Assembly (NCBI GenBank): GCA_036703985.1
Contig: DATNQN010000087.1
Span: 1-43,581, forward strand
Direction of reading: 5' to 3'
DNA from: Leptolyngbyaceae cyanobacterium
GTDB lineage: Bacteria; Cyanobacteriota; Cyanobacteriia; Cyanobacteriales; Aerosakkonemataceae
Length of the DNA: 43,581 nt
Part shown: positions 34,271 through 43,416 of the stretch, piece after piece
Position numbering within the stretch: the stretch's first letter is position 1
Layout: every line of letters starts with the position of its first letter
Program-made: the position numbers and the translations under genes
The notes under the pieces: model-generated
Seen by the model: only the letters and a program-made list of their open reading frames with translations
What the model was told of the DNA's origin: nothing
The model's database searches: none

Positions 34271-34897
34271 ATGCTAAAAAATGCAAAAAGTGCAAACGAT
34301 TTTTCGACAGTTTCTTCCCCATCTAGAAATCCGCCAGCTTGGTTAAACCGCAGCGCTTATTGGTTTAGGATCGGTTTGATACTTTTTAGTGCCATCACAC
34401 TGCTGTTAGGAACTACCGCTTGCAGTTCTAGCAGTTCAGCCAAAACTACTTTATCTTCTTGGCAGAATGCTGCTGAACTTACACCAAAAGAAACTTTAGT
34501 TCAAATCGTACAATCTCACAGCAGTTTAGCAGATCCTCAAACAGCGATCGACAAAATGAAGGTGTGGCAGGTAAATGGTAGAGAAGGTGTATTAAACATC
34601 TATGACTTTCGTCAACCTAACCTCTGCGGTCAAATCGGCTGTCTTTATGTTGGATACTTAATTCCTTTTGATAAAAGCCAGATGCTAAAAGAGGTATTCA
34701 CAGCTTATCTCAATCCCAACCTACCACCAAAAATCCCTTTATTCCAAGCTGAAGCTGAATCAACTTACAACGGAATGCCTTGTTTGGTAGTTACTCAACC
34801 ATCCAGTAACAGTCAAACTCAACTTAAATTTTGTTACGATCGCTTGACTTATCAATTGGTTGAAAAAAGGAAATGGGGAGTAGGGAGTACGAAGTAG
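34271..34897 (+). CDS. probable lipoprotein of the transfer region
   Basis: 208 aa with a strong AGGAG 8 nt before the ATG and only 12 bp after the previous stop, so co-transcribed. A hydrophobic segment (about 33-50) ends in LLGTTACSSSS, a lipobox-like site with Cys as first mature residue; a long 30-residue N-region precedes it. The mature part is soluble and contains a Cys pair (LCGQIGCLYVGYL) that could form a disulfide. It may act with the transglycosylase-like protein in the envelope. No named family recognised. Confidence 0.55.
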   Translation: MLKNAKSANDFSTVSSPSRNPPAWLNRSAYWFRIGLILFSAITLLLGTTACSSSSSAKTTLSSWQNAAELTPKETLVQIVQSHSSLADPQTAIDKMKVWQVNGREGVLNIYDFRQPNLCGQIGCLYVGYLIPFDKSQMLKEVFTAYLNPNLPPKIPLFQAEAESTYNGMPCLVVTQPSSNSQTQLKFCYDRLTYQLVEKRKWGVGSTK

Positions 34898-34951
34898 GGG
34901 AAAGGTAAAAAGAAAAGAATAAAGGATGAAATCTGTTTACCACTCCCTACT
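34879..34951. repeat. GGGAGTAGGGAGT-type inverted repeat between convergent genes
   Basis: AGTAGGGAGT (34879-34888) is complementary to ACTCCCTACT (34942-34951). More copies of ACTCCCC/CTACTC flank the right arm. It spans the end of the lipoprotein gene and the gap to the convergent gene at 34968. Such AGTAGGGAGT repeats are common between cyanobacterial genes; it may act as a terminator. Confidence 0.5.
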
Positions 34952-34967
34952 CACCACTCCCCACTAC

Positions 34968-35969
34968 CTACTCTTCTAAATCAACCTCTGCATCAACTTC
35001 AATCGTTTCAAAATCATCCAATTCATCTAGCTCAGCATCAGACTCTTCAACTTGTTTAATTCGACGAGGAGGTTTCGATTTATTTTTACCCACACGGTTA
35101 TCCACAGTAGATAATACCTCAACTTCCTCCGGTTCTCCACTCTTAGCTAAGGCAGGTAATTGTGATTCCCCAGCCTCAATAAAGCCAGCAATATCCTGAT
35201 GCAACCCCCAAAATGTTTTCTTATGTTCAGGAGTTCCCAAGTATAGTTTAGGCAGATTCTCTAGAGTTGGCTTAGTAATGTTAGCCGTTTTACAGCAAAA
35301 TGACTTGTTCTTTCCTTCTCCTTCTTTGACAGCTTGAAACTTAATGTTCAAAACACCTAAAGAACGCCACTTGTCATTCTTGCCACTATAATCTACTTCA
35401 AAGTAATCGGCAAATACCTTTTCTAAGTGACGATAAAACTCTTCACGAGCGCTCTTAAAACTCCAAAGTGCTACATTTTTAAATCGCACCACAATCGGAA
35501 TTTTATGCAGCGGTTGGTTCTTAGTATTGAGAAAGATGAGAGCGTGTTCTGAACACACTTCCTGCGTCTTTTTATCCAGAATTTGACGATATTCGTCATA
35601 CACTCCAACCAATGTTCCAGCCAATTCACCATTTTCTTCTATATCTTTGAAGCGAATGTACTCTGGCACAAAAGCTAACACTAACATCCGCGCATTACTC
35701 AAAAATAATCCGGTGACCGCTTCAGTTAAATCAACTGTCATCAACTCTTCTTCTGTCGGCATTATTTTCCACTCAGCTTTTACGAGTTGGTCGGTTGGAA
35801 TTAAAATGCCAGCCGGGTTGTCATTAATAATGATGCCGTAGGGTAAAGAAGGTCGTCTAGTTTGATTGTATTGAGGAGTCAGTAATTCTGGGTCTACTTC
35901 AAATTGAGTTGTTTGCTTTTGTTTAGAACCGTTTTGATTTGGTGATTTAGCATTATTAGCTTTAACCAT
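34968..35969 (-). CDS. DUF5895-like cyanobacterial plasmid protein
   Basis: 333 aa. SD GAGG lies 10 nt before the ATG. After a disordered Gln/Lys start, the core (about 40-260) opens with LPYGIIINDNPAGILIPTDQ and is mixed alpha/beta. The last 70 residues are disordered and very acidic. I recall this pattern as DUF5895, frequent on cyanobacterial plasmids. The acidic C-terminus resembles those of ssDNA-binding proteins in its charge only. It is divergent from the coupling-protein gene at 36142, with 172 bp of AT-rich DNA between. Confidence 0.6.
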   Translation of the reverse strand: MVKANNAKSPNQNGSKQKQTTQFEVDPELLTPQYNQTRRPSLPYGIIINDNPAGILIPTDQLVKAEWKIMPTEEELMTVDLTEAVTGLFLSNARMLVLAFVPEYIRFKDIEENGELAGTLVGVYDEYRQILDKKTQEVCSEHALIFLNTKNQPLHKIPIVVRFKNVALWSFKSAREEFYRHLEKVFADYFEVDYSGKNDKWRSLGVLNIKFQAVKEGEGKNKSFCCKTANITKPTLENLPKLYLGTPEHKKTFWGLHQDIAGFIEAGESQLPALAKSGEPEEVEVLSTVDNRVGKNKSKPPRRIKQVEESDAELDELDDFETIEVDAEVDLEE

Positions 35970-36141
35970 TTTGAAAAATCCTCAGCAATATTGCCTGTGA
36001 TTAAAGGCGATAGCCGTTACAGAAGGGTGTTAAATAGTGTAGAACTGGAAATATCAACGGATTTCAAATTTAACAAATGTTTTAATTTTTTTAATGCAAA
36101 TTTAATAGAAATAACCAAAATCTGAATTTAATGAGGTAACT

Positions 36142-38067
36142 ATGCAAAATCATCAATTCATTCTTCATAATACCCAACCGATTCTGCTGCAAACAACAAG
36201 CCAACCAACTAAACGCCCGCTAATTGGTATTGATTTTAGTGGATTAATAGGTCAGTTTATGAACCCAGAAGGGCTGGGAATGTTAGGAATGTTTTTGGGA
36301 TTAATCATTTTTTCCAAACTGGTGGGGACGGGCAAAGGTAAAGTAACATCTGGGCGCTTGTGTGGTGTAGCAGAAAAGATGACAGCCACAGGTCTATCTC
36401 TCAAACAAATTAAACAAAAAAAACGACAGCCTGTAACTTTGTGGAGTGGTAGTCCAAGTTATTGGCTACCTGGTAAATTAAAGGGTTTAAGCTCTTACTT
36501 GCAAACCTTACTAAGTGCTTCTCCTACTGTTTGGTTCCCTCACGCCGAACGCGGTATTTTGGTAATTGGCGCACCGGGTAGTGGTAAAACTTTTAGCGTT
36601 ATTGACCGTTTAGTTGAAAGCGCATTTCAGCAAGGATTTCCAGTTATTATCTACGATAAAAAAGGTGAGCAAATGAAATTACACGCTCCCTTAGCTGTTC
36701 GTTACGGCTATGACGTGCAAGTGTTTGCACCGGGGGAAACTTATTCGGGTGTTATTAACCCCCTGGATTTTATGAGAGATGCTCAAGATGCAGTCATGGC
36801 AGCAGAAATTGGTTCGGTAATTGCGCGTAATGCGAGTTTAGGAGATAGCAAAGGTAACGAATTTTTTGAGAAAGCTGGAGAGTTGATGGCGAAAGGATTG
36901 GTACAGCTAGCTAAAGGTAGCGCCTATCCAGATTTAGCTTTTGTGTATGCAATCATTCAATTACCAGATTTAGTTAAACGCATTCATCATGCCGTTCATC
37001 GTCCTGATGGTCATCCTTTGAAAATGGATCGATGGATTGCTGCTAGTTTCTCTCAACTTTTAAGTTCCAAAGATGCTGAAAAGACAGTAGCAGGTATCAA
37101 AGCAACAGCAGAAGCAACTTATTCTGCTTTCATTCAAAAAGATTTACTGCGAGCTTTTATCGGTCAAAGCACTATTCCTATCGTTTTAGAAGGGAAAAAG
37201 TGCATTATTTTCAAATTAGATGACCAAAGACGTGCTGTAGTTGGGCCGCTTTTAGCTGCTGCCATTCACTTGTGTGTTGTCAGTAATTTGTCTAAAGTGC
37301 GAAAAGACCCCTTCGTGTATTGTTTGGACGAATTCCCCTCACTGAAATTCGATCGCATGGATCAATGGGCTAACGAATATCGCAGTGCTGGCAGTGTCCC
37401 CATTGTCGGCATTCAGAGCTTGAACCAATTGTACAACCTCTATGGGGATAAAAAAGGGGCTGCGATCGCTAGTGCTTTATCGACTCATGTGCTATTCAAT
37501 CCAGGCGATTACGACACAGCAGAAAAATATTCCAAACGTTACGGAGAAGTGGAAGTACTGGTAAAAAATCGCTCTACGGGTAGCTCAATGGGTCATCAGA
37601 CCAGCCGTTCTGTCAACTGGAACGAACAATTGCAAAAGAAGCCGCTGATTAGTGTTGACGAAATTCTAAGGTTTCCCCAAGGTAAGTGCGTAATTACGTC
37701 TCCTGCTTATGGTTCTGGTACAGAAGCGCTATTTCCCTACCCCCTGAAAGTTCCTGTGAAGCCTAGCGACCTCAAACGCGCCAAAGAGTCGGAAGCACTG
37801 TGGGACACGAGCATTCGATCGCAACTGGAAAAACGTGCTTATTGGCACTCACTTGACCCTAAGACCAAACAATCGATCGATATCGATACGGAACTCGATA
37901 ATCGCATTCGTGCTGCGTATCAATTGCTACCGTTACCCAATGACCCAACTGAGCCAGTGACAACTGCTGATGTCAAGTCAGACCAAAAAGCGGCTGGGGA
38001 GAGAGTTTTGGGCAATTTTCGGGAACTATTTAAAAACGGAGCAGTTAGCGGTGTGCGAAATGACTGA
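36142..38067 (+). CDS. virD4: VirD4/TraG-type conjugative coupling protein
   Basis: 641 aa. GAGG lies 5 nt before the ATG. There is a short N-terminal membrane region (about 42-60), then the motor domain: Walker A GAPGSGKT (143-150), the YDKKGE strand, Walker [11 protein letters not shown] (391-400) and the Gln-containing VGIQSLNQL motif. These ATPases link the relaxosome to the secretion channel and pump DNA out. Only one N-terminal membrane segment is clear, shorter than in classical TraG. The last residues overlap the start of the histidine kinase gene by 8 nt, so both come from one message. It is probably the partner of the relaxase at 5211. Confidence 0.85.
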   Translation: MQNHQFILHNTQPILLQTTSQPTKRPLIGIDFSGLIGQFMNPEGLGMLGMFLGLIIFSKLVGTGKGKVTSGRLCGVAEKMTATGLSLKQIKQKKRQPVTLWSGSPSYWLPGKLKGLSSYLQTLLSASPTVWFPHAERGILVIGAPGSGKTFSVIDRLVESAFQQGFPVIIYDKKGEQMKLHAPLAVRYGYDVQVFAPGETYSGVINPLDFMRDAQDAVMAAEIGSVIARNASLGDSKGNEFFEKAGELMAKGLVQLAKGSAYPDLAFVYAIIQLPDLVKRIHHAVHRPDGHPLKMDRWIAASFSQLLSSKDAEKTVAGIKATAEATYSAFIQKDLLRAFIGQSTIPIVLEGKKCIIFKLDDQRRAVVGPLLAAAIHLCVVSNLSKVRKDPFVYCLDEFPSLKFDRMDQWANEYRSAGSVPIVGIQSLNQLYNLYGDKKGAAIASALSTHVLFNPGDYDTAEKYSKRYGEVEVLVKNRSTGSSMGHQTSRSVNWNEQLQKKPLISVDEILRFPQGKCVITSPAYGSGTEALFPYPLKVPVKPSDLKRAKESEALWDTSIRSQLEKRAYWHSLDPKTKQSIDIDTELDNRIRAAYQLLPLPNDPTEPVTTADVKSDQKAAGERVLGNFRELFKNGAVSGVRND

Positions 38068-39217
38068 AAACTTGGTATCACCTGATATTCTGATTGTTGA
38101 CGACATTCCCGATAACATTCGGCTGCTGTCATCGATGCTAGTTGAGAGTGGTTATCGGGTACGAAAAGTGGTAAGTGGGGAAAGGGCCTTGAAAGCGATC
38201 GCGCTGCAAGTGCCTGACCTAATTTTACTCGATATCCGAATGCCAGATATGGATGGCTATGAAGTGTGCAAACGACTCAAAGCATCCGATATTACCAAAG
38301 AAATACCGATTATTTTTATAAGCGCTGCGGATGATGTATTTGACAAGGTAAAAGGGTTTGAGGTGGGAGGCGCTGACTATATTACCAAACCGTTTGAACC
38401 AATTGAGGTGTTAGCAAGAGTAGAACAGCAATTAGCGATACGTCGTTATCAACAAGAACTATTTGCAAAAAACAAACAACTTGCTCAACACAATATTCAG
38501 TTAGAGCGAGAAATTAAACAGCGACAGCAAGCAGAACGGCGTTTAAAAGTTTTTGTTCATACTGTTTCCCACGATTTGCGAAATCCGGTGACAGGTATTT
38601 CGTTGTTACTGCAAAGTTATTTAAGTAACGCTGCCGAAAATGTTGTACTCGACAGACAGACTGTAGAAATGATGCTGGCTAGTTGCGATCGACAGCTTCA
38701 ATTAATTGATTCTCTGGTGGAAAGGCAAAAATTAGAGACTGGCAATTATCCGTTAAACTTGCAATCGATTTCGCTCTATGTTTTGACAAACAGTATCATC
38801 AAAACCTGGTCTCCAATGTTAACCTCATCACGATTTTTACTCAACAATCGCATTCTTTCAGAGTTACCCTATATTCATGTCGATCCAGAGCAATTGTGGC
38901 GAGTATTTGAAAATTTAATTGGTAATGCTCTCAAATATAATTCACCTGGTATTACTTTAACATTGGATGCCGAAGTAGATGCTAAAACATCCATGCTAAG
39001 AGTAACTGTTGCTGATAATGGTGTAGGTATCCCCAAGACTGAATGCGACAAATTATTCGATTTGTACGTGCGGGGAAAGGACACAAAAAATCGTACTGGC
39101 TCTGGTTTAGGGCTTTACATTTGTCGCCAAATCGTGCAAGCTCATGGTGGGCAAATTGGTGTGAAAAGCGAGTTGGGTAAAGGTACGCTGTTTTGGTTTA
39201 CTTTGCCATTAGCCTGA
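38060..39217 (+). CDS. REC-histidine kinase hybrid
   Basis: 385 aa from the ATG at 38060, 8 nt inside the end of the coupling-protein gene; longer in-frame starts exist but lie in a different frame of that gene. The receiver domain comes first (acid pair Asp14/Asp15, phospho-acceptor Asp58, Lys110). A coiled-coil linker (about 130-165), the HisKA box VSHDLRNPV (His171) and an HATPase domain follow ([27 protein letters not shown]). There is no membrane segment, so it is a cytoplasmic kinase of the type often found as receivers of other kinases. The NarL-type regulator at 40125 is a possible output. Confidence 0.8.
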   Translation: MTENLVSPDILIVDDIPDNIRLLSSMLVESGYRVRKVVSGERALKAIALQVPDLILLDIRMPDMDGYEVCKRLKASDITKEIPIIFISAADDVFDKVKGFEVGGADYITKPFEPIEVLARVEQQLAIRRYQQELFAKNKQLAQHNIQLEREIKQRQQAERRLKVFVHTVSHDLRNPVTGISLLLQSYLSNAAENVVLDRQTVEMMLASCDRQLQLIDSLVERQKLETGNYPLNLQSISLYVLTNSIIKTWSPMLTSSRFLLNNRILSELPYIHVDPEQLWRVFENLIGNALKYNSPGITLTLDAEVDAKTSMLRVTVADNGVGIPKTECDKLFDLYVRGKDTKNRTGSGLGLYICRQIVQAHGGQIGVKSELGKGTLFWFTLPLA

Positions 39218-39237
39218 TGCCAGAAAACCTGAATTTT

Positions 39238-39984
39238 TTACAATTCAATTACTAAGTCGGGGATAAAATTTTCGTTTCGTTCGTCTGGATAACCTCTAGG
39301 ATTACAAATTATTCGTGTATTTCCCACCAAGTAATCTTGTTGACAGTGAATATGTCCGTGTATCCACAAAGCAGCACTAGATTCTTCAACAAATTTGTCA
39401 AGGTTTGAAGCATAAGCAGCACTGAGAATATTATCTTGCTCACTTGAAGGTACAGAGCGTTTACTTGGCGCATGATGGGTAATTACGACTATTTTTTGAT
39501 TTTGATTGTTTAGCAATTCTCCACCCAACCACCTTAATGACCTGTTATGAATGATTGCTGTATCAATAGATCGCAGCTTCCGATATTCGGGACTGACTCG
39601 AATTCTCCTGTAGTCAGTCATTATTTGCGTTGCCTCATACCCAGCAATTTTAGGATCGCCAAACAAGCTAAAATCTGTCCATAACGTGCAGCCTAAAAAA
39701 TTAATATCGTTAATTATCAAGCTGTCATTTTCCAAGATGTGGATATTTGTGTCTTTTACTGCTACTTTGAGATCGTCAATATGTTTGGGAAATGCCTTTT
39801 TATAATACTCATGGTTTCCTATAACGTAAATTACAGGCCGATCGATGAAGTAATGTTTAGCCCAATCTACGCCTTTTCTACCAATGTGAATATCCCCAGC
39901 CAGAATAATAACGTCTGCATTAGTTACCAGTGGGCTGAATGGCTCAAACTCTATATGTAAATCACTTAGGATATGCAACTTCAT
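39238..39984 (-). CDS. calcineurin-like metallophosphoesterase
   Basis: 248 aa. All metal-binding motifs are present in order: SDLHIEF (Asp8, His10), AGDIHIG, GNHEYY, ITHHAPS and GHIH. These define a binuclear metal phosphoesterase acting on a phosphodiester or phosphomonoester; the substrate cannot be told. Cytoplasmic, no signal peptide. It converges with the histidine kinase (20 bp between stops). Confidence 0.8.
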   Translation of the reverse strand: MKLHILSDLHIEFEPFSPLVTNADVIILAGDIHIGRKGVDWAKHYFIDRPVIYVIGNHEYYKKAFPKHIDDLKVAVKDTNIHILENDSLIINDINFLGCTLWTDFSLFGDPKIAGYEATQIMTDYRRIRVSPEYRKLRSIDTAIIHNRSLRWLGGELLNNQNQKIVVITHHAPSKRSVPSSEQDNILSAAYASNLDKFVEESSAALWIHGHIHCQQDYLVGNTRIICNPRGYPDERNENFIPDLVIEL

Positions 39985-40044
39985 TTAATTCCCTGTAATT
40001 AAAATAATTTGATAATAGTGTCTGAAGATTTTTTCAAAGAATTT

Positions 40045-40099
40045 AGAGCCTTAAGTAAATACACTTTCCACACTCATTCGACTAAAGTACGAAGGCTCT
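40045..40099 (-). terminator. long-loop inverted repeat after the response regulator
   Basis: AGAGCCTT (40045-40052) and AAGGCTCT (40092-40099) are perfect 8-bp arms around a 39-nt loop, just past the stop of the leftward regulator at 40125. Read leftward it runs into AAATTCTTTGAAAAAA, so termination is possible but weak. Confidence 0.4.
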
Positions 40100-40124
40100 T
40101 CAATTCTATGTATTTTGGAAAAAT

Positions 40125-40787
40125 CTATACTAATCCCAAGCGTAACGCTTTAACTGCTGCCTGAGTGCGATCGCTTGCTTTGAGCTTGTGAATGATCTGC
40201 TGTACGTGACCTTTAATCGTATTCGCACTCACCCCCAGTTCAACACCAATTTCTGTATTACTTTTACCTTCAACAAGTTGTTGCAACACTTCCATTTCAC
40301 GTTCGGTCAGTCTAACTTCTTCTAGTTCTTCCCCATCGGGTAGCGGTTGTCTGATGTTTTGCAACACGCAATCGGCAATTTTAGCATCTAAATACCAGTT
40401 TCCTTCTCCTACCGCCATAATTGCTGCTTCTAGTTGAGGTATACTCGTACCTTTAACGCAGTATCCGTTAGCCCCACTCGATAAAGCTGCCATCACTTTG
40501 GTTGGATTGGTGTAGTGGGTGAAAATGATAATGCGGGTGTCCGGTAGTATCTCTTTGATTCGCTGGGTAAGCGTAATCCCGTCCATTCCAGGTAATTCGA
40601 TATCAACCAAGGCAATGTCTGGTTTTACCTGAACTGCCGTACTCACGGCTTGCAGGCCATCCTCGACTTGTCCTATCACCTTCAGTGCAGGCTGGGCAGA
40701 GAGTGCGTGCCGCAGTCCCACCTGCAACATCGGGTTGTCTTCCACGATTAGAACGGTTTTTGCCTTAATCTCAGTATTGGTTGTCAT
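40125..40787 (-). CDS. NarL/LuxR-family response regulator
   Basis: 220 aa. The receiver domain has Glu16/Asp17, phospho-acceptor Asp62 in VDIELPG and a Lys near residue 113. A LuxR-type helix-turn-helix follows (LTEREMEVLQQLVEGKSNTEI, then SANTIKGHVQQI, about 158-205). It is a DNA-binding transcription regulator activated by phosphorylation. The nearest kinase is the REC-histidine kinase at 38060, on the other strand. The DpdA-like gene upstream ends 96 bp away in the same direction. Confidence 0.85.
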   Translation of the reverse strand: MTTNTEIKAKTVLIVEDNPMLQVGLRHALSAQPALKVIGQVEDGLQAVSTAVQVKPDIALVDIELPGMDGITLTQRIKEILPDTRIIIFTHYTNPTKVMAALSSGANGYCVKGTSIPQLEAAIMAVGEGNWYLDAKIADCVLQNIRQPLPDGEELEEVRLTEREMEVLQQLVEGKSNTEIGVELGVSANTIKGHVQQIIHKLKASDRTQAAVKALRLGLV

Positions 40788-40883
40788 TTGTACCTTTGCT
40801 GTTGACTCTGGTTTCTTCCACTATCTTTTCCGGGGAAGTTTAGAAACGCCATCAGCCGATTGGGAGAAGAAGAGGTTATATTT

Positions 40884-41636
40884 TTAACACGATATCTCCG
40901 ACAACAGAAATAGTTCTGTCTGCATAGAAGGTTTGAAACTGTTGATATCAAACGAATATGCACTTGCTTCGGTTGGGTGATTAGAACTGCAACCGCGATG
41001 TAATTTTTCCAGTTGTGCTGTTTTTGACCAAGCACTCGAATCAGCAGACCAAAGATAGCAGCGATTTTGCCAATGCTTTAATATTCGTTTCCCGCACCCG
41101 AAGCCATGTAATTTGAGGTCTGGCCTTAAGCAATGAATTGTTTGCAAAATGGCAGCTATTGTATCGGGTTTTCTGCCAGATAAAGAGCCAACTCCCACCC
41201 ATGCTCCAAATGAAAGTCGGTTTCCGTAGTTGCAAAGATGTTGCTTGTATTCTTCAGAATTTGAACCTTGCAAAACTGGCATCACGTAAACTCTAGTTTT
41301 GACTAATTTTTTGAGTACATCGTAGTTGATAATTGTTTGAGCTTGATATTGGCTCACTGACAAACCAGTTTTTTCTAGATATTGAGGCAGACATAGCAAG
41401 TCTGGTGCAACCACAGCTTCTAGAATGCCGCACCAACTCCACCGATGGGCTGCATCAGCATATTCTTCCAAATTAGGCGTTAATCCTGCAAAAGTTCCGG
41501 CATCTAAAATCCATTTGTGTGGGCTGAAACCTCTACGATACTTGCGATTTCGTAGCCGACTGTAGTTGATACAGCAGTGAGGAAAAAATCGGGCATCGGC
41601 TGGTTGGTGACAGCCGATATAAAATTTAACAGACAT
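40884..41636 (-). CDS. DpdA-like DNA deazapurine transglycosylase
   Basis: 250 aa. The sequence follows the tRNA-guanine-transglycosylase-like fold of DpdA proteins: KFYIGCHQP, WILDAGTF (Asp45, as in the DSGGF of TGT), MPVLQG (119-124), WVGVGSLSGR (146-155), LHGFGCG and SADSSAWS (197-204, Asp199 the likely nucleophile). DpdA exchanges guanine in DNA for a 7-deazaguanine, a modification used against restriction. It is shorter than bacterial DpdA and closer to phage-like small forms, by memory. No deazaguanine synthesis genes are in the window, so the base would come from the host queuosine pathway. It starts 17 bp after the gene at 41654. Confidence 0.7.
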   Translation of the reverse strand: MSVKFYIGCHQPADARFFPHCCINYSRLRNRKYRRGFSPHKWILDAGTFAGLTPNLEEYADAAHRWSWCGILEAVVAPDLLCLPQYLEKTGLSVSQYQAQTIINYDVLKKLVKTRVYVMPVLQGSNSEEYKQHLCNYGNRLSFGAWVGVGSLSGRKPDTIAAILQTIHCLRPDLKLHGFGCGKRILKHWQNRCYLWSADSSAWSKTAQLEKLHRGCSSNHPTEASAYSFDINSFKPSMQTELFLLSEISC

Positions 41637-41653
41637 CGATTGTTTTTGATTAG

Positions 41654-42361
41654 TTAAAGCGGTACTTCATCGATTTCGTCTATACTTTTTACTAGAGCGA
41701 TCGCTCTAGCTGTATCAGATACCGGAGTTACTATATTTCCCATATCTTTATTACTTTTGGGAATAGCAATAGATGGTTGATATGGCTGGCTTATTTTTTC
41801 GTTAATTCTCTTAATCAACCAATTGCGCGTGCGCTTGTGTTGCTTGCTATCCCAGCTAAATACTACTTTTTGAGCAGCTTCGGTCGGATGCAGCGCTAAA
41901 ACAGTCAGTCGCATTTCCGACGGGTTTATCTGAAAATATTCAGTTGCTACCCACAACTTAATGCGATCGGAGTAACTCAGAAGAGGATGTCTAATTCCCC
42001 ATTCAAACAAATGTGGGTTTTCTCTAACTATTCCCACATTTGTACGGACTTCTATTCCGTGATTACAACCAGAAGAAGTACCGTTTTCCCTATATGACTC
42101 GCATTCTAGTTGAGCAGTAAGTGGAAAATCAACGAAGAGTTTCAGTTTCTTGTGCGGTATGAATAGGCTAGGCGATAGCTGTTTTAACGACCAAATCCAC
42201 TGTTGGAATTGAGGATAATTATCAAGTATTGGCTCCACAGGCAATCCCATTAATTTTTGTTTAACGAGTAAATGAAATTGCTGTTGGACGTAGATAGGAG
42301 CTAGTGAGGTTGTTTTGTTAATTCCAATTGGCTTCAGATCTGATAAAGTTAACAAGTGCAT
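41654..42361 (-). CDS. unknown protein co-transcribed with the DpdA-like gene
   Basis: 235 aa from the ATG at 42361; a TTG at 42379 would add six residues and neither has a clear ribosome site. The conserved-looking part is WGIRHPLLSYSDRIKLWVATEYF, then LTVLALHPTEAAQKVVFSW, then TRNWLIKRI, mixed alpha/beta without known catalytic motif. It lies 17 bp upstream of the DpdA-like gene in one operon, so a helper or specificity role is plausible. It could equally be an unrelated plasmid gene. Confidence 0.5.
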   Translation of the reverse strand: MHLLTLSDLKPIGINKTTSLAPIYVQQQFHLLVKQKLMGLPVEPILDNYPQFQQWIWSLKQLSPSLFIPHKKLKLFVDFPLTAQLECESYRENGTSSGCNHGIEVRTNVGIVRENPHLFEWGIRHPLLSYSDRIKLWVATEYFQINPSEMRLTVLALHPTEAAQKVVFSWDSKQHKRTRNWLIKRINEKISQPYQPSIAIPKSNKDMGNIVTPVSDTARAIALVKSIDEIDEVPL

Positions 42362-42393
42362 TGTTTGGTAAATTAGCAATAATTCAAAACCTT

Positions 42394-42413
42394 AAGTGGC
42401 GCTTAAGCCACTT
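42394..42413 (-). promoter_or_regulatory. leader hairpin before the gene at 42361
   Basis: AAGTGGC (42394-42400) and GCCACTT (42407-42413) are perfect 7-bp arms with a 6-nt loop, 33 bp upstream of the leftward ATG. It could regulate the operon or end a transcript coming from the right. Confidence 0.35.
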
Positions 42414-42677
42414 GAAAATTCTGAAAGAATTAATGCTATTAATCTATTTAATTCAACTAAATAACCTTGAGTAATGAGCGTTTAATTGTTTTCAAGTACG
42501 GTCGTAATGATTTCTTATAGTAATTTAGCCACGTTTATTAAAAGTCTATTTACTCTTTAAATAATCTATCATAATTAACTTGAATATTAAACAAAATTCA
42601 ATTATTTTTATTCTTGTATTGACCGAAATAAAAAACGCCTAACCGTTGCATAATACTGAACTTAATGAATTAAAATT

Positions 42678-42755
42678 ATGACAACAACTCTAGCAACTGA
42701 ACCAACCTATTCAACTTATGCTTATGAAACTTATGAAAACACCGATAGTCGATAG
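42678..42755 (+). CDS. short open frame, possible leader peptide
   Basis: 25 codons rich in Thr and Tyr (ATEPTYSTYAYETYE) from an ATG to TAG, ending inside the first palindrome of the array. There is no clear ribosome site. It may be chance or a truncated gene start; the repeating Tyr/Thr pattern is the only reason to list it. Confidence 0.25.
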   Translation: MTTTLATEPTYSTYAYETYENTDSR

Positions 42756-43408
42756 TCGAATATTTATTGACTATTGTTTTTCCGGCTGAATGTGGGTTCT
42801 ACAGTTGAGCGATCGCTAACTCTCCCTCGCCTCAGCATCTCGTTTCAATAGTTCAATATGTATTGAACTATCTACTATTTAATTACTAAAGTGTCATCAG
42901 CAATAAAGTAAATAGTCCAATAGTCTAATAAATATTCATTATTCAATCATCAGCAATAAAGTAAATAGTTCAATAGTCTAATAAATATTCATTATTCAAG
43001 TTTGGCATTTGATACCCCAGCTTAGAGATAAAAGTCGATAACGGAATAATTATTGACTATTTAATTAGCCCGTTTGCCCCGGTTAGCGGGATGAGATTGG
43101 TCAGATAGGTAAATAGTCAATAAAATATTGACTATCCAAATGCAGCCGCTGTGGGCGATCGCCCTACCCCTTGTTTTTTCTTCAAATTCAATAATTCAAT
43201 AAATATTGACTATCTAACTAAATACCAACAACCGATCTTTGGGAAAACACAGCTATCTGGAAACAAGATAGTGGAATAACTATTCACTATCCAATTTCTT
43301 AACCATAGAAGAGAGGAAGAGAGGCCGTTTCGATATTCAATAGCAAAATAATTATTGACTATTTAAGCTGAAACTGCTAAATTAAATAGTACAATAATTA
43401 TCGACTAT
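42752..43408. repeat. ten-copy array of a 23-24 bp palindrome (operator or centromere)
   Basis: Copies start at 42752, 42848, 42920, 42973, 43038, 43113, 43191, 43268, 43340 and 43386. The consensus is close to ATAGTCnAATAAWTATTGACTAT. The copy at 42848 has perfect 11-bp arms and the one at 43113 perfect 10-bp arms. Centres are 46-96 bp apart, many near 72-78 bp. The last copy ends 8 bp before the ATG of the KfrA-like gene, so a bound protein would block its expression. This layout fits autoregulation plus a partition or iteron function. The rest of the 1-kb stretch from 42380 is AT-rich and gene-free. Confidence 0.8.
42894..42999. repeat. 53-bp tandem direct repeat, two copies
   Basis: Units 42894-42946 and 42947-42999 begin TCATCAGCAATAAAG and differ by about two bases. 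Each contains one array palindrome, so a recent duplication enlarged the array. Confidence 0.75.
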
Positions 43409-43416
43409 TCATTATT

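Noticed and set aside
40784-41035. 83-codon leftward open frame
   Set aside because: Overlaps the end of the DpdA-like gene in another frame and has no recognisable feature.
43141-43170. HIP1 site GGGCGATCGCCC in the palindrome array
   Set aside because: A single common HIP1 decamer, not one of the array elements and not near a start codon.
42752-43408. CRISPR array
   Set aside because: Copies are palindromic, AT-rich, unequally spaced by 46-96 bp and have no constant-length spacers or cas genes nearby.
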